Source of the DNA: Acholeplasma hippikon
GTDB taxonomy: Bacteria; Bacillota_I; Bacilli_A; Acholeplasmatales; Acholeplasmataceae
DNA: 64,000 nucleotides
Direction: 5' to 3'
NCBI RefSeq assembly: GCF_900660755.1
Contig: NZ_LR215050.1
Location: 992,001 to 1,056,000 of the forward strand
A program made the position numbers and the translations under genes. Shown here in pieces: positions 8,388 through 18,584 of this stretch. Position 1 is the stretch's first letter, and every line of letters begins with the position of its first letter. The notes below the pieces were generated by a model. The model did not search any database and was not told the DNA's origin. It worked only from the letters and a program-made list of their open reading frames with translations.

Positions 8388-8747
8388 TTAAATGAATTCG
8401 ATGATTGCCATTGGCGCAGCATCCCCTCTACGAGGAACTGTTTTAATGATTCTTGTGTAGCCACCATTACGATCTGTGTAACGTGGTGCAATTTCATCAA
8501 ATAATTTTTGAAGTGCATTTTGTCCTTCTTTAACTTCTTCAAAACGTACAGTTTCTGCAGCTTGACGGCGAGCAGCTAATGTACCTTTCTTAGCTAAAGT
8601 AATCATTTTATCAGCTAATCTTTGTAGAGATTTTGCTTTTGCTTCTGTTGTAATAATACGATCATTGATAATTAAATCAGTTACTAAATCGCGTAATAAC
8701 GCATTTCTTTGATCTGTAGTACGGCGAAGTCTTGATGGTATTGCCAT
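8388..8747 (-). CDS. rplQ: 50S ribosomal protein L17
   Basis: Large-subunit protein located near the exit-tunnel opening. The 119 residues match the bacterial length. The start [21 protein letters not shown] and the end [15 protein letters not shown] are diagnostic. It is the last gene of the long ribosomal operon, 6 bp after rpoA, and is followed by a strong terminator. Confidence 0.98.
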   Translation of the reverse strand: MAIPSRLRRTTDQRNALLRDLVTDLIINDRIITTEAKAKSLQRLADKMITLAKKGTLAARRQAAETVRFEEVKEGQNALQKLFDEIAPRYTDRNGGYTRIIKTVPRRGDAAPMAIIEFI

Positions 8748-8753
8748 TGTTAA

Positions 8754-9746
8754 TTACTCCTTATCTTCGTCTGAATCGAAATCAAACTTTGCATCTTTAC
8801 TTGCAGAGTGTTCGAATTCAAGACCATGTTCTGCTAATTTGTCTTTTAATTCTTTGAATGATTTTCTTCCTAAGCTTCTTAAACGCATAACTTCTTCTTC
8901 AGATAATTTCATTAATTCGCCAACAGTAGTAATACCAGAACGTTTTAATGAGTTAAATAATCTTACAGATAGGTCTAATTGTTCAATCTTAGTGTCTGAT
9001 TTTTTGCTTGCTGGTTCTTCTTCGACATCTCTAATGAAGTCCATTGAAGCAGCTTTATCAGATAGTGAAACAATAACTTGGAAGTAGTCAACTAACATCT
9101 TAGATGCTAATGCTAATGCTTCTTTAGCTTTAATTGCTCCGTTTGTTTCAATTTCAATAGTTAATTCATCTAAATCTCCGCGTGTTTTTTCAACATGATA
9201 GATCACTCTATTAACTGGTGAATATAACGCATCAATAGGAATTACCCCTACTTCATATTTAGAAAATTGCTTATTTTGATCTGCTGGTACATAACCAATG
9301 CCTCGTCTAACTGTGACAGTCATTGATAATTTTGCACCTTCAGCAAGTGTTGCAATGTGTTGATTTGGATTAACGATTGTTAAACCATCAACTAAGTTGA
9401 AGAATTCTGCTGTAACAGCTTGTGGCCCTTCAGCATATAATTCAACTTTTTGTTCGTAATGTGGATCTTGTGAATCGGTTGAGAATACTACTTTCTTTAA
9501 GTTAAGAATGATTCCCATTACATCTTCATAAACGCCATCAATCGTAGAGAACTCATGGTCTACACCTTCGATTTTAACGTTCACGATTGCAGCACCAGGT
9601 AATGAAGCTAATAGAACTCTTCTTAATGCATTACCTAAAGTCAAACCATAACCACGTTCAAGTGGTTTTACTAAGAAACGACCAAGATTACCTTCTTGAG
9701 AAATTTCTTCTACTGATGTTGGTTTTTCAAATTTTAAATCTTTCAC
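8754..9746 (-). CDS. rpoA: RNA polymerase alpha subunit
   Basis: Scaffold subunit on which beta and beta' assemble, with a C-terminal domain that binds UP elements and activators. The 330 residues show the N-terminal dimer domain (about 1-230; LERGYGLTLGNALRRVLL at 29-46) and a complete C-terminal domain (about 255-315; TTVGELMKLSEEEVMRLRSLG). A complete CTD means UP-element recognition is possible at promoters such as that of the rRNA operon. It lies between rpsK and rplQ, the classic alpha-operon order. Confidence 0.98.
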   Translation of the reverse strand: MKDLKFEKPTSVEEISQEGNLGRFLVKPLERGYGLTLGNALRRVLLASLPGAAIVNVKIEGVDHEFSTIDGVYEDVMGIILNLKKVVFSTDSQDPHYEQKVELYAEGPQAVTAEFFNLVDGLTIVNPNQHIATLAEGAKLSMTVTVRRGIGYVPADQNKQFSKYEVGVIPIDALYSPVNRVIYHVEKTRGDLDELTIEIETNGAIKAKEALALASKMLVDYFQVIVSLSDKAASMDFIRDVEEEPASKKSDTKIEQLDLSVRLFNSLKRSGITTVGELMKLSEEEVMRLRSLGRKSFKELKDKLAEHGLEFEHSASKDAKFDFDSDEDKE

Positions 9747-9772
9747 AAGTATACCTCCTATTTAGATTTAGA

Positions 9773-10168
9773 TTAGTTACGTGGACGTTTTGGAGGACGG
9801 CAACCGTTATGAGGAACTGGAGTTACGTCTTTAATCGCTGTAATTTCTAATCCTGCTGCTTGTAAACTTCTAATTGCAGCTTCTCTTCCTGGTCCTGGCC
9901 CTTTAACGAAAACTTCAACCTTAGCCATTCCATTTTCCATAGCAGCTTTAGCAGCAGCTTCTGAAGTTAATTGAGCGGCAAATGGAGTTGATTTTCTTGA
10001 ACCTTTAATACCTAAAGCACCAGCTGATGACCAAGAAATTGCATTTCCTGCTGTATCAGTAATAGTAACGATAGTGTTGTTAAAAGTTGTATGAATATGA
10101 GCAACACCTAATGGAATATTTTTTCTAACTTTTCTTTTAGTTGTTTTTTTCTTATTATTTACTGCCAT
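9773..10168 (-). CDS. rpsK: 30S ribosomal protein S11
   Basis: Platform protein of the small subunit. The 131 residues include [18 protein letters not shown] and the end [16 protein letters not shown], both invariant family signatures. It has a basic N-terminal extension ([12 protein letters not shown]). It lies 2 bp after rpsM and 26 bp before rpoA. Confidence 0.98.
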   Translation of the reverse strand: MAVNNKKKTTKRKVRKNIPLGVAHIHTTFNNTIVTITDTAGNAISWSSAGALGIKGSRKSTPFAAQLTSEAAAKAAMENGMAKVEVFVKGPGPGREAAIRSLQAAGLEITAIKDVTPVPHNGCRPPKRPRN

Positions 10169-10170
10169 AA

Positions 10171-10545
10171 TTATTTACCAACCTGTTTCTTTCCAGCAAT
10201 CGGTTTAGCTTTACCTTTTCTAGTACGTGCATTATTTCTAGTGTTTTGTCCACGAACTGGTAAACCTTTACGATGTCTAATTCCACGATAAGAACCAATT
10301 TCCATTAAACGTTTAATAGCTAATGTTCTTTCTCTTCTTAAATCCCCTTCAGTTGCATACTTAGCAACTTCTGAACGGATAGCTGCTAATTGATCATCTG
10401 ATAAGTCTTTTACACGGATATCTTCTGAAACGTTTGCATTTTTTAAGATTTCATGAGCAGTTGTTTCACCAATACCGTAAATGTATTGTAACGAGATTAT
10501 CACTCGTTTTTGAGTTGGAATGTCAACTCCTGCAATTCTTGCCAT
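10171..10545 (-). CDS. rpsM: 30S ribosomal protein S13
   Basis: Head protein that contacts the P-site tRNA and the L5 bridge. The 124 residues include [19 protein letters not shown], the helix-two-turn-helix [10 protein letters not shown], and the basic tail with [20 protein letters not shown]. The length is standard. It is preceded by rpmJ. Confidence 0.98.
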   Translation of the reverse strand: MARIAGVDIPTQKRVIISLQYIYGIGETTAHEILKNANVSEDIRVKDLSDDQLAAIRSEVAKYATEGDLRRERTLAIKRLMEIGSYRGIRHRKGLPVRGQNTRNNARTRKGKAKPIAGKKQVGK

Positions 10546-10558
10546 AGTTTAAATCTCC

Positions 10559-10675
10559 TTAACCTTGTCTTTGATTATGTCTTTTGTTCTTTTTGTTGAT
10601 CACGTAAACGCGACCTTTGCGGCGCACGATGATATCATCTGCACTACGTTTTTTAACCGATGCTCTAACTTTCAT
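10559..10675 (-). CDS. rpmJ: 50S ribosomal protein L36, zinc-free (C-) form
   Basis: A 38-residue protein read directly from the sequence: it starts [20 protein letters not shown] and ends HNQRQG, with the TAA at 10559-10561. Ordinary L36 carries a Cys-Cys-Cys-His zinc ribbon. Here Ser11, Asp14 and Asn27 stand near the cysteine positions and no Cys remains, so this is the C- form, which folds without zinc. The position between infA and rpsM is canonical. It is the only L36 gene in the window. Confidence 0.96.
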   Translation of the reverse strand: MKVRASVKKRSADDIIVRRKGRVYVINKKNKRHNQRQG

Positions 10676-10686
10676 ATAGCTTCTCC

Positions 10687-10905
10687 TTATTTCTTGCGGT
10701 AGGTTATACGACCGCGGCTTAAGTCATATGGTGATAATTCAACAGTTACCTTATCACCAGGTAAAATGCGTATGTTGTTGATACGGATTTTACCAGATAC
10801 GTGAGCGATGACGGTATGTCCGTTATCTAGCTCAACTTTAAATTTTGTATTGGGTAGAACTTCAACCACTTTGGCTTCAACTTCAATTAAGTCTTCTCTT
10901 GCCAT
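10687..10905 (-). CDS. infA: Translation initiation factor IF-1
   Basis: Binds the ribosomal A site during initiation. It is a 72-residue OB-fold protein of exactly the usual length: [18 protein letters not shown], the strand [19 protein letters not shown] and the C-terminal [14 protein letters not shown]. It sits between map and rpmJ in the normal Firmicute arrangement. Confidence 0.98.
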   Translation of the reverse strand: MAREDLIEVEAKVVEVLPNTKFKVELDNGHTVIAHVSGKIRINNIRILPGDKVTVELSPYDLSRGRITYRKK

Positions 10906-10914
10906 AATTACTCC

Positions 10915-11664
10915 TTATATTGTAGTTAGAATCTCGTAACCAGTCTCAGTCACTAAGATTGTATGCTCGAAGTGAGCACTATAACTTTTATCTTGTGTTA
11001 CTGTGGTCCAGTTATCTGCTAAAATTCTTACACGTTTAGTTCCTATATTAACCATCGGTTCAACGCAAAATGTCATCCCTGGTTTTAATAGAACTCTATT
11101 GGGCTCATATCCGAAATTTGGAATGGCTGGATCCTCATGTAAACTTCTACCAATCCCATGCCCTGTAAACTCTTCAACAATTCCAAAACCATGCGGTTTA
11201 ATAACTGCTTCAATAGCCATACTAATATCGTTAACATAAGCCCCTGGTTTAATAACTGAAAGACCAGCCATTAAAGAATCTAATGTTACTCTTAATAGTT
11301 TTTCGACTTTAGGAGTTACAGTTCCAACTGGATAAGTCCATGCTGAATCTGCGTGATAACCTTTATAGTTAACACCTAAATCTAGTGATAAAATATCACC
11401 ATCTTTAAGAACTTTTTTCTTTGAAGGAATTCCATGAACAACAACTTCGTTTACTGAAGTACAAATAGAAGCTGGAAAACCGTTGTAATCCTTAAATGAT
11501 GGAATACCACCTAAGTCTCTTATAAATTTATCTGCGAGAACATCAAGCTCATGTGTGGTAACACCCGGCTTAATATGTGGAACTAGGAATTCCCTAGTTC
11601 TTGCCAAGATGTTACCTGCAGTTTTCATGAGTTCGATTTCTCTTGCACTTTTGATTGTAATCAT
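10915..11664 (-). CDS. map: Methionine aminopeptidase type I
   Basis: Removes the initiator Met from nascent proteins. The 249 residues have the pita-bread fold and its five metal ligands in order: LDLGVNYKGYHADSAW (Asp95 and Asp106), FTGHGIG (His around 170), FCVEPMVN (Glu around 203) and HFEHTILVT (Glu around 235). There is no N-terminal zinc extension. It lies 1 bp after adk and is part of the secY-adk-map-infA block. Confidence 0.97.
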   Translation of the reverse strand: MITIKSAREIELMKTAGNILARTREFLVPHIKPGVTTHELDVLADKFIRDLGGIPSFKDYNGFPASICTSVNEVVVHGIPSKKKVLKDGDILSLDLGVNYKGYHADSAWTYPVGTVTPKVEKLLRVTLDSLMAGLSVIKPGAYVNDISMAIEAVIKPHGFGIVEEFTGHGIGRSLHEDPAIPNFGYEPNRVLLKPGMTFCVEPMVNIGTKRVRILADNWTTVTQDKSYSAHFEHTILVTETGYEILTTI

Positions 11665-12315
11665 TTATGCTCCAAGAATTTCTAAAATATCATTAGTAAT
11701 AGGTTTTAAATCTCTATTTCCATTAATATCAACTAAAAGCCCGGCTGACTTGTAGTATGCGATGAGTGGGTAGGTCTCTTCATGATACACAGATAGACGT
11801 TTTACAACAGTTTCCTTTGTATCGTCTTTTCTTTGTACTAAAGTTGCCCCATCTTTATCACAAATTCCATCAACTTTTGGTGGTTGATTTGTAATGTGAT
11901 AAATTGAACCACATACCGGACATGTTCTTCTACCCGTAATACGATCGATGATTATCTCATCGGGAGATGTGACGTTAATTACCACATCTAATGACCATCC
12001 TAATTCACTTAACAACTCATTAAGATAGTCTGCTTGAGAAGGGTTTCTAGGATATCCATCAAGGATAAATCCTTTCTTCACATCCTCTTGCATGAATCTG
12101 TCTCTTACCATTTCATTAGTAACACTATCTGGAACCAATGTCCCTTGATCAGTATAGCTTTTAGCTAATTGACCTAGTGGCGTATTGTTCTTGAAGTGCA
12201 TTCTGAACATATCTCCAGTAGAGATATGAGGAATATTTAACATTTCAGATAAAATTTTTGCTTGAGAGCCTTTGCCGGCACCTGGAGGTCCGACAAAAAT
12301 CATTCTAGTTTTCAT
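11665..12315 (-). CDS. adk: Adenylate kinase
   Basis: Interconverts AMP, ADP and ATP. The 216 residues show the P-loop GPPGAGKGSQ (9-18), AMP-site motifs STGDMFR and DGYPRN, and a long lid with CPVCG followed by CDKDG, the Cys-Cys-Cys-Asp metal site seen in Bacillus-type enzymes. It is therefore a zinc-lid enzyme, in contrast to the zinc-free ribosomal proteins of this operon. It is 3 bp downstream of secY. Confidence 0.97.
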   Translation of the reverse strand: MKTRMIFVGPPGAGKGSQAKILSEMLNIPHISTGDMFRMHFKNNTPLGQLAKSYTDQGTLVPDSVTNEMVRDRFMQEDVKKGFILDGYPRNPSQADYLNELLSELGWSLDVVINVTSPDEIIIDRITGRRTCPVCGSIYHITNQPPKVDGICDKDGATLVQRKDDTKETVVKRLSVYHEETYPLIAYYKSAGLLVDINGNRDLKPITNDILEILGA

Positions 12316-12318
12316 TTA

Positions 12319-13620
12319 TTAAAATAGTCCTTGATATGTTTCTTGATTTGCAGCTGCTTCAACTTGTTGAGTTGTGTCAGCGGCAACACCAACAACGATA
12401 AGTAAACCTGTACCGCCTAATGTAATGTTTGCTGCTTCTTGACCTACGAAGCCAAAGACTGCTGCTGTAATGATTGGAAGAGCTGCTAAAATTACTAAGT
12501 AAACTGTACCGATCACTGTAACTTTGAATAACACACGTGAAATATAATTCTTAGTATCTTCACCTGGTCTAACCCCTGGAATATACGCATTAGATTTTGA
12601 TAAGTTATCAGCAATTTGATGCGGATTTGTAACCATGAATGTGTAGAAGAATGAGAATACTACAATTAGAATTATATAAACGATGAATCCAACTGGTTGG
12701 TTATAAGAGAAAATTGATTCAATCCATGATTTAGTACCTTCTCCAATGCTTGATTCTAAGAACCCAACAATTGAAAGAGGAATACTTAATAATGTTGAAG
12801 CAAAGATAACTGGTAAAACCCCTGCTGAATTAATCTTTAAAGGAATGTTAGATTCAGATTTACCTAAACTTCCTTGACGATTAGCATATGAAATAGGAAT
12901 TTTACGTTGTGCAATATTCATATAAACAACAGCTAATAGAATTGCTACATATAATACTAGGATAAATACGTAAGTTACGATATCCCAACCATTATTTGTA
13001 CCTAAATATTTATTACTTAGTGTTGAAATCATAATTGGAATTGATGTCATAACACCAATACCGATGATGATTGATGAACCGTTACCCACACCTCTAGAAG
13101 TGATTGTATCAGCTAACCAGATTGTGAATACTGTTCCGGCAAGAACTGTTAATGCCATATATAAATATGTTCCAATACCAGAACTTACACCGATTTGAAT
13201 TTGTGAACCACGTTCACCTGTACCAATAATTAATAGTAAGGCTTGAGCGAATCCAAGAACTAAAGCAAGATACTTAGTTAATCTAGCTGCTTTAGCTTTT
13301 CCTGTATCTCCTTCTTCTTGCCATTCTTTCATTTGAGGAATTACTACTTGTAATAATTGTACTGCGATAGATGCAGTAATATATGGTGATATCCCTAAAG
13401 ATAACACTGAATAACGTGATAATGCTTGGCCTGTATAGCTATTTAAGATTCCTAAGAATCCAGAACCCCATTGTGAACCACCTGTTGTAAGTAATTCTAC
13501 ATTAAATAAAGGGATTGGAATATAACTTGCGATTCTATATACTGCGATGAGCGCAAAGGTAATACCTAAGCGGATCATCACAGATTTATTTGCTAATACA
13601 TTCTTAATGCGTGTTAACAC
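12319..13620 (-). CDS. secY: Protein translocase subunit SecY
   Basis: Pore of the Sec translocon. The 433 residues carry ten membrane helices. Diagnostic segments are the start with RIASYIPIP, the lateral gate and plug region, GVGNGSSIIIGIGVM near 178-192, the cytoplasmic loop IPISYANRQG and the PGVRPGEDTKNYISRVL loop near 350-366. It is translated from the spc block between rplO (2 bp) and adk. Confidence 0.97.
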   Translation of the reverse strand: MLTRIKNVLANKSVMIRLGITFALIAVYRIASYIPIPLFNVELLTTGGSQWGSGFLGILNSYTGQALSRYSVLSLGISPYITASIAVQLLQVVIPQMKEWQEEGDTGKAKAARLTKYLALVLGFAQALLLIIGTGERGSQIQIGVSSGIGTYLYMALTVLAGTVFTIWLADTITSRGVGNGSSIIIGIGVMTSIPIMISTLSNKYLGTNNGWDIVTYVFILVLYVAILLAVVYMNIAQRKIPISYANRQGSLGKSESNIPLKINSAGVLPVIFASTLLSIPLSIVGFLESSIGEGTKSWIESIFSYNQPVGFIVYIILIVVFSFFYTFMVTNPHQIADNLSKSNAYIPGVRPGEDTKNYISRVLFKVTVIGTVYLVILAALPIITAAVFGFVGQEAANITLGGTGLLIVVGVAADTTQQVEAAANQETYQGLF

Positions 13621-13621
13621 G

Positions 13622-14059
13622 TTAAATCACCTCTACAGTTCCACCAGCTGCTTCAATTGCTTCTTTAGCACTGTTTGAGAATTTATTTGCTTTAACAGTT
13701 AATTTCTTTTCTAACTTACCATATGCTAAAACTTTAACACCTGATAAAACTTTAGTGATGATTTTAGTTTCTAATAAAATTTCAGGAGTGATAACTGTAC
13801 CATCTTCGAAAAGATTTAAGTCTTGAGTGTTTACGATTGCGTATTCTTTTCTAGTGTAGTTATTGAAACCACGTTTAGGAATACGTTGGAAGAAAGGAAT
13901 TTGACCCCCTTCGAATCCAGGACGAACTCCGCCGCCTGTTCTAGCCCATTGACCTTTAGCACCTTTACCTGAGGTTTTACCTGTTCCACTACCTGGTCCA
14001 CGACCAACACGTTTCTTAGCGTGTCTAGCACCAGGAACTGGTTTTAAGCTGTCTAACAT
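13622..14059 (-). CDS. rplO: 50S ribosomal protein L15
   Basis: Late-assembly protein of the large subunit. The 145 residues show the Gly-rich N-terminus ([18 protein letters not shown]), [18 protein letters not shown], and the alpha/beta C-terminal domain ending [12 protein letters not shown]. The length is normal. It precedes secY as in all Firmicute spc operons. Confidence 0.98.
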   Translation of the reverse strand: MLDSLKPVPGARHAKKRVGRGPGSGTGKTSGKGAKGQWARTGGGVRPGFEGGQIPFFQRIPKRGFNNYTRKEYAIVNTQDLNLFEDGTVITPEILLETKIITKVLSGVKVLAYGKLEKKLTVKANKFSNSAKEAIEAAGGTVEVI

Positions 14060-14071
14060 AGTTCTTCCTCC

Positions 14072-14248
14072 TTACACTTCTTTAACTTCAACTAAATGAG
14101 CAATAGCTTTGATCATTCCGTTGATAGCATCATTTTGTTCTTTAACAACAGTTTGTCCAATACGTTTTAAACCTAATGCGCGTGCGGTTGCAACTTGTTG
14201 AGGACGTCTTCCAATTAAGGATTTCTTTAATGTAATTTCTACTGTCAT
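14072..14248 (-). CDS. rpmD: 50S ribosomal protein L30
   Basis: A 58-residue protein found by translating the gap between rplO and rpsE: ATG at 14246-14248 and TAA at 14072-14074. It reads [19 protein letters not shown] followed by [12 protein letters not shown], the standard L30 core. The stop lies 12 bp before the rplO start and the start 4 bp after the rpsE stop. Confidence 0.97.
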   Translation of the reverse strand: MTVEITLKKSLIGRRPQQVATARALGLKRIGQTVVKEQNDAINGMIKAIAHLVEVKEV

Positions 14249-14252
14249 GATA

Positions 14253-14762
14253 TTACACCAATTGATCTACTGAGATACCGCGTAATGCAGCTACTGACTC
14301 AGGAGTTCTTAATGATTCTAAGCCTGCAAATGTTGCGCGCACAACGTTTACTTCAGTTCTTGAACCTAATGATTTAGATAAGATGTCGTTAATACCAGCT
14401 AATTCGAAAATGATACGAGCAGCACCACCGGCTTTGATACCAGTACCGGCTGAAGCAGGTTTCATAACGATATGACCAGCGCCATAGATTCCTTCAGTTG
14501 AGTGAGGAATTGTAGCATTAGTCATTGGAACTGTAATTAAATTTTTCTTTGCAGCTTCTACTGCTTTTTTGATTGCTTCTGGAACTTCAGTTGCTTTACC
14601 AGTACCAAAGCCAACTTGACCTTGTTTGTTACCTACTACAACTAAAGCTGCAAAACGGAAGCGGCGTCCACCTTTAACTACTTTTGTTACACGGTTAAGT
14701 GCAACAACTTTTTCTTCAAAAACTACTTGTTCTTCTTGTTTTTCAAATACTTTTTCTGCCAT
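14253..14762 (-). CDS. rpsE: 30S ribosomal protein S5
   Basis: Small-subunit protein at the mRNA entry site, involved in decoding accuracy. The 169 residues include the double-stranded-RNA-binding-like N-terminal domain ([20 protein letters not shown] near 23-42, [15 protein letters not shown]) and the C-terminal [16 protein letters not shown]. It lies between rplR and rpmD. Confidence 0.98.
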   Translation of the reverse strand: MAEKVFEKQEEQVVFEEKVVALNRVTKVVKGGRRFRFAALVVVGNKQGQVGFGTGKATEVPEAIKKAVEAAKKNLITVPMTNATIPHSTEGIYGAGHIVMKPASAGTGIKAGGAARIIFELAGINDILSKSLGSRTEVNVVRATFAGLESLRTPESVAALRGISVDQLV

Positions 14763-14779
14763 GTGATAGACTCCTTCCC

Positions 14780-15130
14780 TTAGAATTGTAGCCCAGCAGC
14801 TCTTGCTGCTTCAGCTAACGCTTTAACGCGTCCATGGTATAAGTAACCAGCACGGTCAAATACTACTTGAGTGATGCCTAACTTTAAAGCTTTTTCAGCA
14901 GCAAGTTTACCTACTGCAGTAGCAGCTTCCATGTTAGCACCTAAATTTAATTCTTTAGAATTAGCACTTGTTAAAGTTGTTTGATTCACATCATCAATGA
15001 TTTGAACATAAATCGTAGTATTAGAACGATATACATTTAATCTTGGACGTGATGGAGTACCAACGACATTTTTTCTAATACGTAATTGTCTCTTTTGTCT
15101 TGAAACGTTAGATGAGATTTTCTTAATCAT
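14780..15130 (-). CDS. rplR: 50S ribosomal protein L18
   Basis: Binds 5S rRNA in the central protuberance. The 116 residues have the basic N-terminus ([20 protein letters not shown]), the [17 protein letters not shown] strand and the end [20 protein letters not shown], all family-standard. It is found between rplF and rpsE. Confidence 0.98.
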   Translation of the reverse strand: MIKKISSNVSRQKRQLRIRKNVVGTPSRPRLNVYRSNTTIYVQIIDDVNQTTLTSANSKELNLGANMEAATAVGKLAAEKALKLGITQVVFDRAGYLYHGRVKALAEAARAAGLQF

Positions 15131-15143
15131 GTTGTCTTACTCC

Positions 15144-15683
15144 TTACTTCGCAGTTTTACCAGCTTTACGAGCAACGTATTCATTAACATAACGAATACC
15201 TTTGCCTTTGTAAGGTTCTGGTTTCTTGAATTCTCTAATTTCTGCAGCGAATTGACCAACTGCAGCTTTATCGATACCTAATACATTAATTTCTGTATTT
15301 TTTGGAACTTCTAATGTAATTCCTTCTGGGATGTCTAACTCAATATTGTGTGAGAAACCTAGTTGTAACACTAATTTCTTACCTTGTAATTGAGCACGGT
15401 ACCCAACCCCACGAATTTCTAATTCTTTCTTGAAACCTTCGCTAACACCCTTAACCATATTGAATAATAATGCGCGAGTTGTTCCATGAATTTTTCTTGT
15501 GAAGATATCATTGTTTGGTCTAGAAATCTTAATTTGATCTCCTTCAACATGAATATCTAATAATTGATTGAAGTTTTGTTCTAGTTGTCCTTTAGGTCCT
15601 TTAACTACAACGTGATTGTTTTCACTCACATTTACAGTAACACCAGCAGGAACTAAAATAACTTTATTACCTATACGGCTCAT
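15144..15683 (-). CDS. rplF: 50S ribosomal protein L6
   Basis: Two-domain protein near the sarcin-ricin loop. The 179 residues start [17 protein letters not shown] and close with the family signature [20 protein letters not shown]. The length is standard. Neighbours are rpsH upstream and rplR downstream. Confidence 0.98.
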   Translation of the reverse strand: MSRIGNKVILVPAGVTVNVSENNHVVVKGPKGQLEQNFNQLLDIHVEGDQIKISRPNNDIFTRKIHGTTRALLFNMVKGVSEGFKKELEIRGVGYRAQLQGKKLVLQLGFSHNIELDIPEGITLEVPKNTEINVLGIDKAAVGQFAAEIREFKKPEPYKGKGIRYVNEYVARKAGKTAK

Positions 15684-15702
15684 TTTTTATATTCCTCCCT
15701 AA

Positions 15703-16098
15703 TTACCAAATGTAAGCTAGCACTTCGCCACCAACTTGTAGTAAGCGTGCTTCGCGATCTGTTAAAATGCCTTTTGATGTTGATACTAATGCAACTCCTA
15801 GACCATTTAATACTTTAGGTAATTTGTCTAGTGAAGCATATACTCGAAGACCTGGCTTCGATATCCTTTTCAATCCTTTGATGACACGTTCATTGTTTGC
15901 TGTGTACTTTAATGTAACAACAATTTTTGGTTGGTTATCATTTGTAACAACAAAATCTTTAATGAACCCTTCTTGCTTCATAACAGCTAAAATTTCAGCT
16001 TTTAATTTTGAAGCAGGAATTTCAACTTTAGGATGACGCGCTTTATTAGCATTGCGGATACGCGTTAATAGGTCCGCAATTGGATCAGTCATAACCAT
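15703..16098 (-). CDS. rpsH: 30S ribosomal protein S8
   Basis: Central-domain 16S rRNA binder and, in well-studied bacteria, translational repressor of the spc genes. The 131 residues contain [14 protein letters not shown], and the C-terminal [18 protein letters not shown] is diagnostic. I keep the ATG at 16096-16098, since AAGGAGG lies 7 nt ahead of it; an ATG two codons further in is the alternative. Confidence 0.98.
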   Translation of the reverse strand: MVMTDPIADLLTRIRNANKARHPKVEIPASKLKAEILAVMKQEGFIKDFVVTNDNQPKIVVTLKYTANNERVIKGLKRISKPGLRVYASLDKLPKVLNGLGVALVSTSKGILTDREARLLQVGGEVLAYIW

Positions 16099-16110
16099 AG
16101 TTCTTCCTCC

Positions 16111-16380
16111 TTACCAGCTTGCTTTCTTAACACCAGGTAATTCACCTTTATGTGCTAACTCTCTGAATGTAATACGAGAAACTCCGAATTTTCTCATATA
16201 ACCTCTTGGTCTTCCATCAAGTGAATCTCTGTTTTTAAGTCTTACTGGAGATGCATCTTTAGGTAATTTTGCTAAAGCAGCATAATCCCCAGCTTCTTTT
16301 AATGCTTTTCTTTTTTCTGCGTAGATTTCTACTAATTTACGTTGTTTTAAATCTTTAGCGATTTTTGATTTTTTAGCCAT
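16111..16380 (-). CDS. rpsN: 30S ribosomal protein S14, zinc-free long form
   Basis: Head protein of the small subunit. At 89 residues it is the long C- form. It has no CxxC pair, whereas the 61-residue zinc form has four Cys. [20 protein letters not shown] and [22 protein letters not shown] are characteristic. In Bacillus the operon copy is usually the zinc form, so a C- copy in the operon position is notable. Confidence 0.97.
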   Translation of the reverse strand: MAKKSKIAKDLKQRKLVEIYAEKRKALKEAGDYAALAKLPKDASPVRLKNRDSLDGRPRGYMRKFGVSRITFRELAHKGELPGVKKASW

Positions 16381-16392
16381 GGGACTCTCTCC

Positions 16393-16932
16393 TTACTTCT
16401 TGAACGGGAAACCGAATGCAGTAAGTAAGCTCTTAGCTTCCTTATCGGTATTTGCCGTTGTAACGATAATAATGTCCATACCACGTACTTTAGTTACTTT
16501 ATCAATGTTGATTTCTGGGAAAATGATTTGCTCTTTAACACCTAAAGTGTAATTTCCACGTCCATCAAATGAATCAGCTGAAACTCCACGGAAGTCACGT
16601 ACACGTGGTAAAGCTACTGAAATTAATTTTTCTAAGAAATAGTACATACGTTCTCCACGTAATGTAACCTTAGCACCAATAGCTTGTCCTTCACGTAATT
16701 TAAAGTTTGCGATGGATTTTTTAGATTTAGTAATTAATGGTTTTTGACCAGTTAATAATGTTAATTCTTCAACTGCAACATCTAAAGCTTTAGAGTTTGC
16801 AACAGCATCACCAACACCAATATTAATTACGATTTTTTCTAATTTTGGAGCTTGCATAACTGATGAGTATCCAAATTCAGACATTAACTTTGGAACGATT
16901 GTTGTGCTGTATACTTCTCTTAAGTTACTCAT
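16393..16932 (-). CDS. rplE: 50S ribosomal protein L5
   Basis: 5S rRNA binder that contacts the P-site tRNA and S13. The 179 residues include [39 protein letters not shown] and [20 protein letters not shown]. Its start overlaps the rplX stop by one base (16932). Confidence 0.98.
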   Translation of the reverse strand: MSNLREVYSTTIVPKLMSEFGYSSVMQAPKLEKIVINIGVGDAVANSKALDVAVEELTLLTGQKPLITKSKKSIANFKLREGQAIGAKVTLRGERMYYFLEKLISVALPRVRDFRGVSADSFDGRGNYTLGVKEQIIFPEINIDKVTKVRGMDIIIVTTANTDKEAKSLLTAFGFPFKK

Positions 16933-17303
16933 TATTTGCTAGCCTCCTTCTTTGTTTTTGCAGGTTTATCAATTAATGAACCTGATTTTTTAGCGAAACG
17001 TACTTTTACGCCATTTTCAATTCTGTATCCAACTTTTGTAGCTTCACCAGTTTTTGGATCTACTAATGCAACGTTTGAAACATGAATTGGAGCTGGTTTT
17101 TCGATGATGCCACCTTTGTCATTTGCAGTTTTTGGTCTTTCATGCTTTTTAACAAGGTTTACACCTTCAACGATCACTGTTTGTTTTTCTTGATTTACTT
17201 TTAAAACGCGACCAGTTTTGCGTGTTTGCACGCCTTTTTTGTCAGTTGTAAATTGATCACCACCAGCAATCACTACAACTGTATCTCCAGTTTTAATCTT
17301 CAT
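16932..17303 (-). CDS. rplX: 50S ribosomal protein L24
   Basis: Assembly-initiator protein with a KOW motif. The 123 residues are longer than the common 101-105 because of a Lys/Ala-rich C-terminal tail and a short insertion (GVQTRKTG near 25-32). Family marks are [19 protein letters not shown] and [11 protein letters not shown]. It lies between rplN and rplE. Confidence 0.97.
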   Translation of the reverse strand: MKIKTGDTVVVIAGGDQFTTDKKGVQTRKTGRVLKVNQEKQTVIVEGVNLVKKHERPKTANDKGGIIEKPAPIHVSNVALVDPKTGEATKVGYRIENGVKVRFAKKSGSLIDKPAKTKKEASK

Positions 17304-17317
17304 ATGTGGCTACCTCC

Positions 17318-17686
17318 TTACAACACTTCTGGTGCAAGTGAGACGATCTTCATGAAGTTCTTTTCTCTTAATTCTCTTGCAACCGGTCCAAAGATACGTG
17401 TACCTTTTGGATTTAAATCATCTTTAATGATAACTGCTGCGTTTTCATCAAATTTAATGTATGAACCGTCAGCTCTCTTAATACCTTGTTTTGTTCTAAC
17501 AATTACCGCTTTTACAACGTCACCTTTTTTAACTACGCCAGTTGGAGTAGCTTTTTTAACTGTAACTGTAACGATATCACCAATGTTTGCATAACGACGA
17601 CGAGTACCACCGTTTACTCTAATAACTAGAACTTCACGAGCACCTGAATTGTCAGCAACCACTAATCTTGATTCTTGCTGTATCAT
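17318..17686 (-). CDS. rplN: 50S ribosomal protein L14
   Basis: Forms intersubunit bridges at the factor-binding side. The 122 residues start [19 protein letters not shown] and contain [13 protein letters not shown] and [20 protein letters not shown]. The length is exactly that of the family. Confidence 0.99.
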   Translation of the reverse strand: MIQQESRLVVADNSGAREVLVIRVNGGTRRRYANIGDIVTVTVKKATPTGVVKKGDVVKAVIVRTKQGIKRADGSYIKFDENAAVIIKDDLNPKGTRIFGPVARELREKNFMKIVSLAPEVL

Positions 17687-17700
17687 GTCTTTCGTCCTCC

Positions 17701-17964
17701 TTATACAATTTCAACATGTGAAACCACTTCAACTAAACGGAAACGTTTAGTCTTTGATAATGGTCTTGATTCAATGATTGTTACGATGTCGCCAACTTTA
17801 GCAACATTGTTTTCATCATGCACATGGAATTTCTTTGATGTTTTTACACGCTTGTTATAAAGCGCATGTTTTTTGTAAGTATCTACTACTACTGTAATAG
17901 TCTTGTCAGTTTTGTCAGATACAACTTTTCCAGTATAAACTTTTTTAGCATTTAATCTTTCCAT
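17701..17964 (-). CDS. rpsQ: 30S ribosomal protein S17
   Basis: Primary 16S rRNA-binding OB-fold protein. A frame-open extension would give 95 residues, but a strong AAGGAGGATATAACG sits directly before the ATG at 17962-17964, and the 87-residue product starting [17 protein letters not shown] matches the family, so that start is chosen. It also removes an overlap with rpmC. The core [12 protein letters not shown] and the end [14 protein letters not shown] are typical. Confidence 0.97.
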   Translation of the reverse strand: MERLNAKKVYTGKVVSDKTDKTITVVVDTYKKHALYNKRVKTSKKFHVHDENNVAKVGDIVTIIESRPLSKTKRFRLVEVVSHVEIV

Positions 17965-17977
17965 CGTTATATCCTCC

Positions 17978-18166
17978 TTATTCGCCACGCTCAGAAATGA
18001 TAGTCTTCATTTGAGCGATAGTCTTTTTAATAGTTTTTAAACGTGCAGTATTTTCTAATTGTCCGACAGCGTGTTGGAAGCGTAAATTGAATAATTCAGC
18101 TTTTAATTCAGCTATCTTAGAGTTGATTTCTGCAGTTTTTAAGTTTCTGATATCAGCTGCTTTCAC
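17978..18166 (-). CDS. rpmC: 50S ribosomal protein L29
   Basis: Helical hairpin protein at the exit tunnel, near the docking site for trigger factor and SRP. The 62 residues include [20 protein letters not shown], the family signature. The start overlaps the rplP stop by 4 bp. Confidence 0.98.
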   Translation of the reverse strand: MKAADIRNLKTAEINSKIAELKAELFNLRFQHAVGQLENTARLKTIKKTIAQMKTIISERGE

Positions 18167-18579
18167 GCTTGGTCACCCTTTCTTACAATTTTAGTCTTAA
18201 CTGGTAATTTATGAGATGCTAATCTTAAAGCTTCTCTTGCAACTTCTTCTGAAACACCAGCAATTTCAAACATAATTTTTCCGTCTTTAACTACTGCTAC
18301 CCATGAGTCTGGAGCACCTTTACCAGATCCCATACGTACTTCTAGAGGTTTCTTAGTTTTTGCAAGATGTGGGAAGATATTAATCCAAACTTTACCTTGA
18401 CGTTTCATATGACGAGTCATAGCAATACGCGCAGCTTCGATTTGACGAGAGTTTACCCAAGCACCTTCTTGAGATACTAAAGCGAATTCTCCGTTAATGA
18501 TTTCATTTCTACCTTTTGCTTTACCTTCGTAAGACACACGATGAGGACGACGATATTTCGTTCTTTTAGGCATTAACAT
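18163..18579 (-). CDS. rplP: 50S ribosomal protein L16
   Basis: Organises the A-site region and helps position tRNA. The 138 residues start [14 protein letters not shown] and contain [38 protein letters not shown] and [19 protein letters not shown]. The Met-Leu-Met start matches other Firmicutes. It follows rpsC by 5 bp. Confidence 0.98.
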   Translation of the reverse strand: MLMPKRTKYRRPHRVSYEGKAKGRNEIINGEFALVSQEGAWVNSRQIEAARIAMTRHMKRQGKVWINIFPHLAKTKKPLEVRMGSGKGAPDSWVAVVKDGKIMFEIAGVSEEVAREALRLASHKLPVKTKIVRKGDQA

Positions 18580-18584
18580 GTGAA

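Noticed and set aside
13831-14031. 66-residue minus-strand frame within rplO
   Set aside because: Shadow of the L15 gene in another frame; the L15 frame is diagnostic over its whole length.
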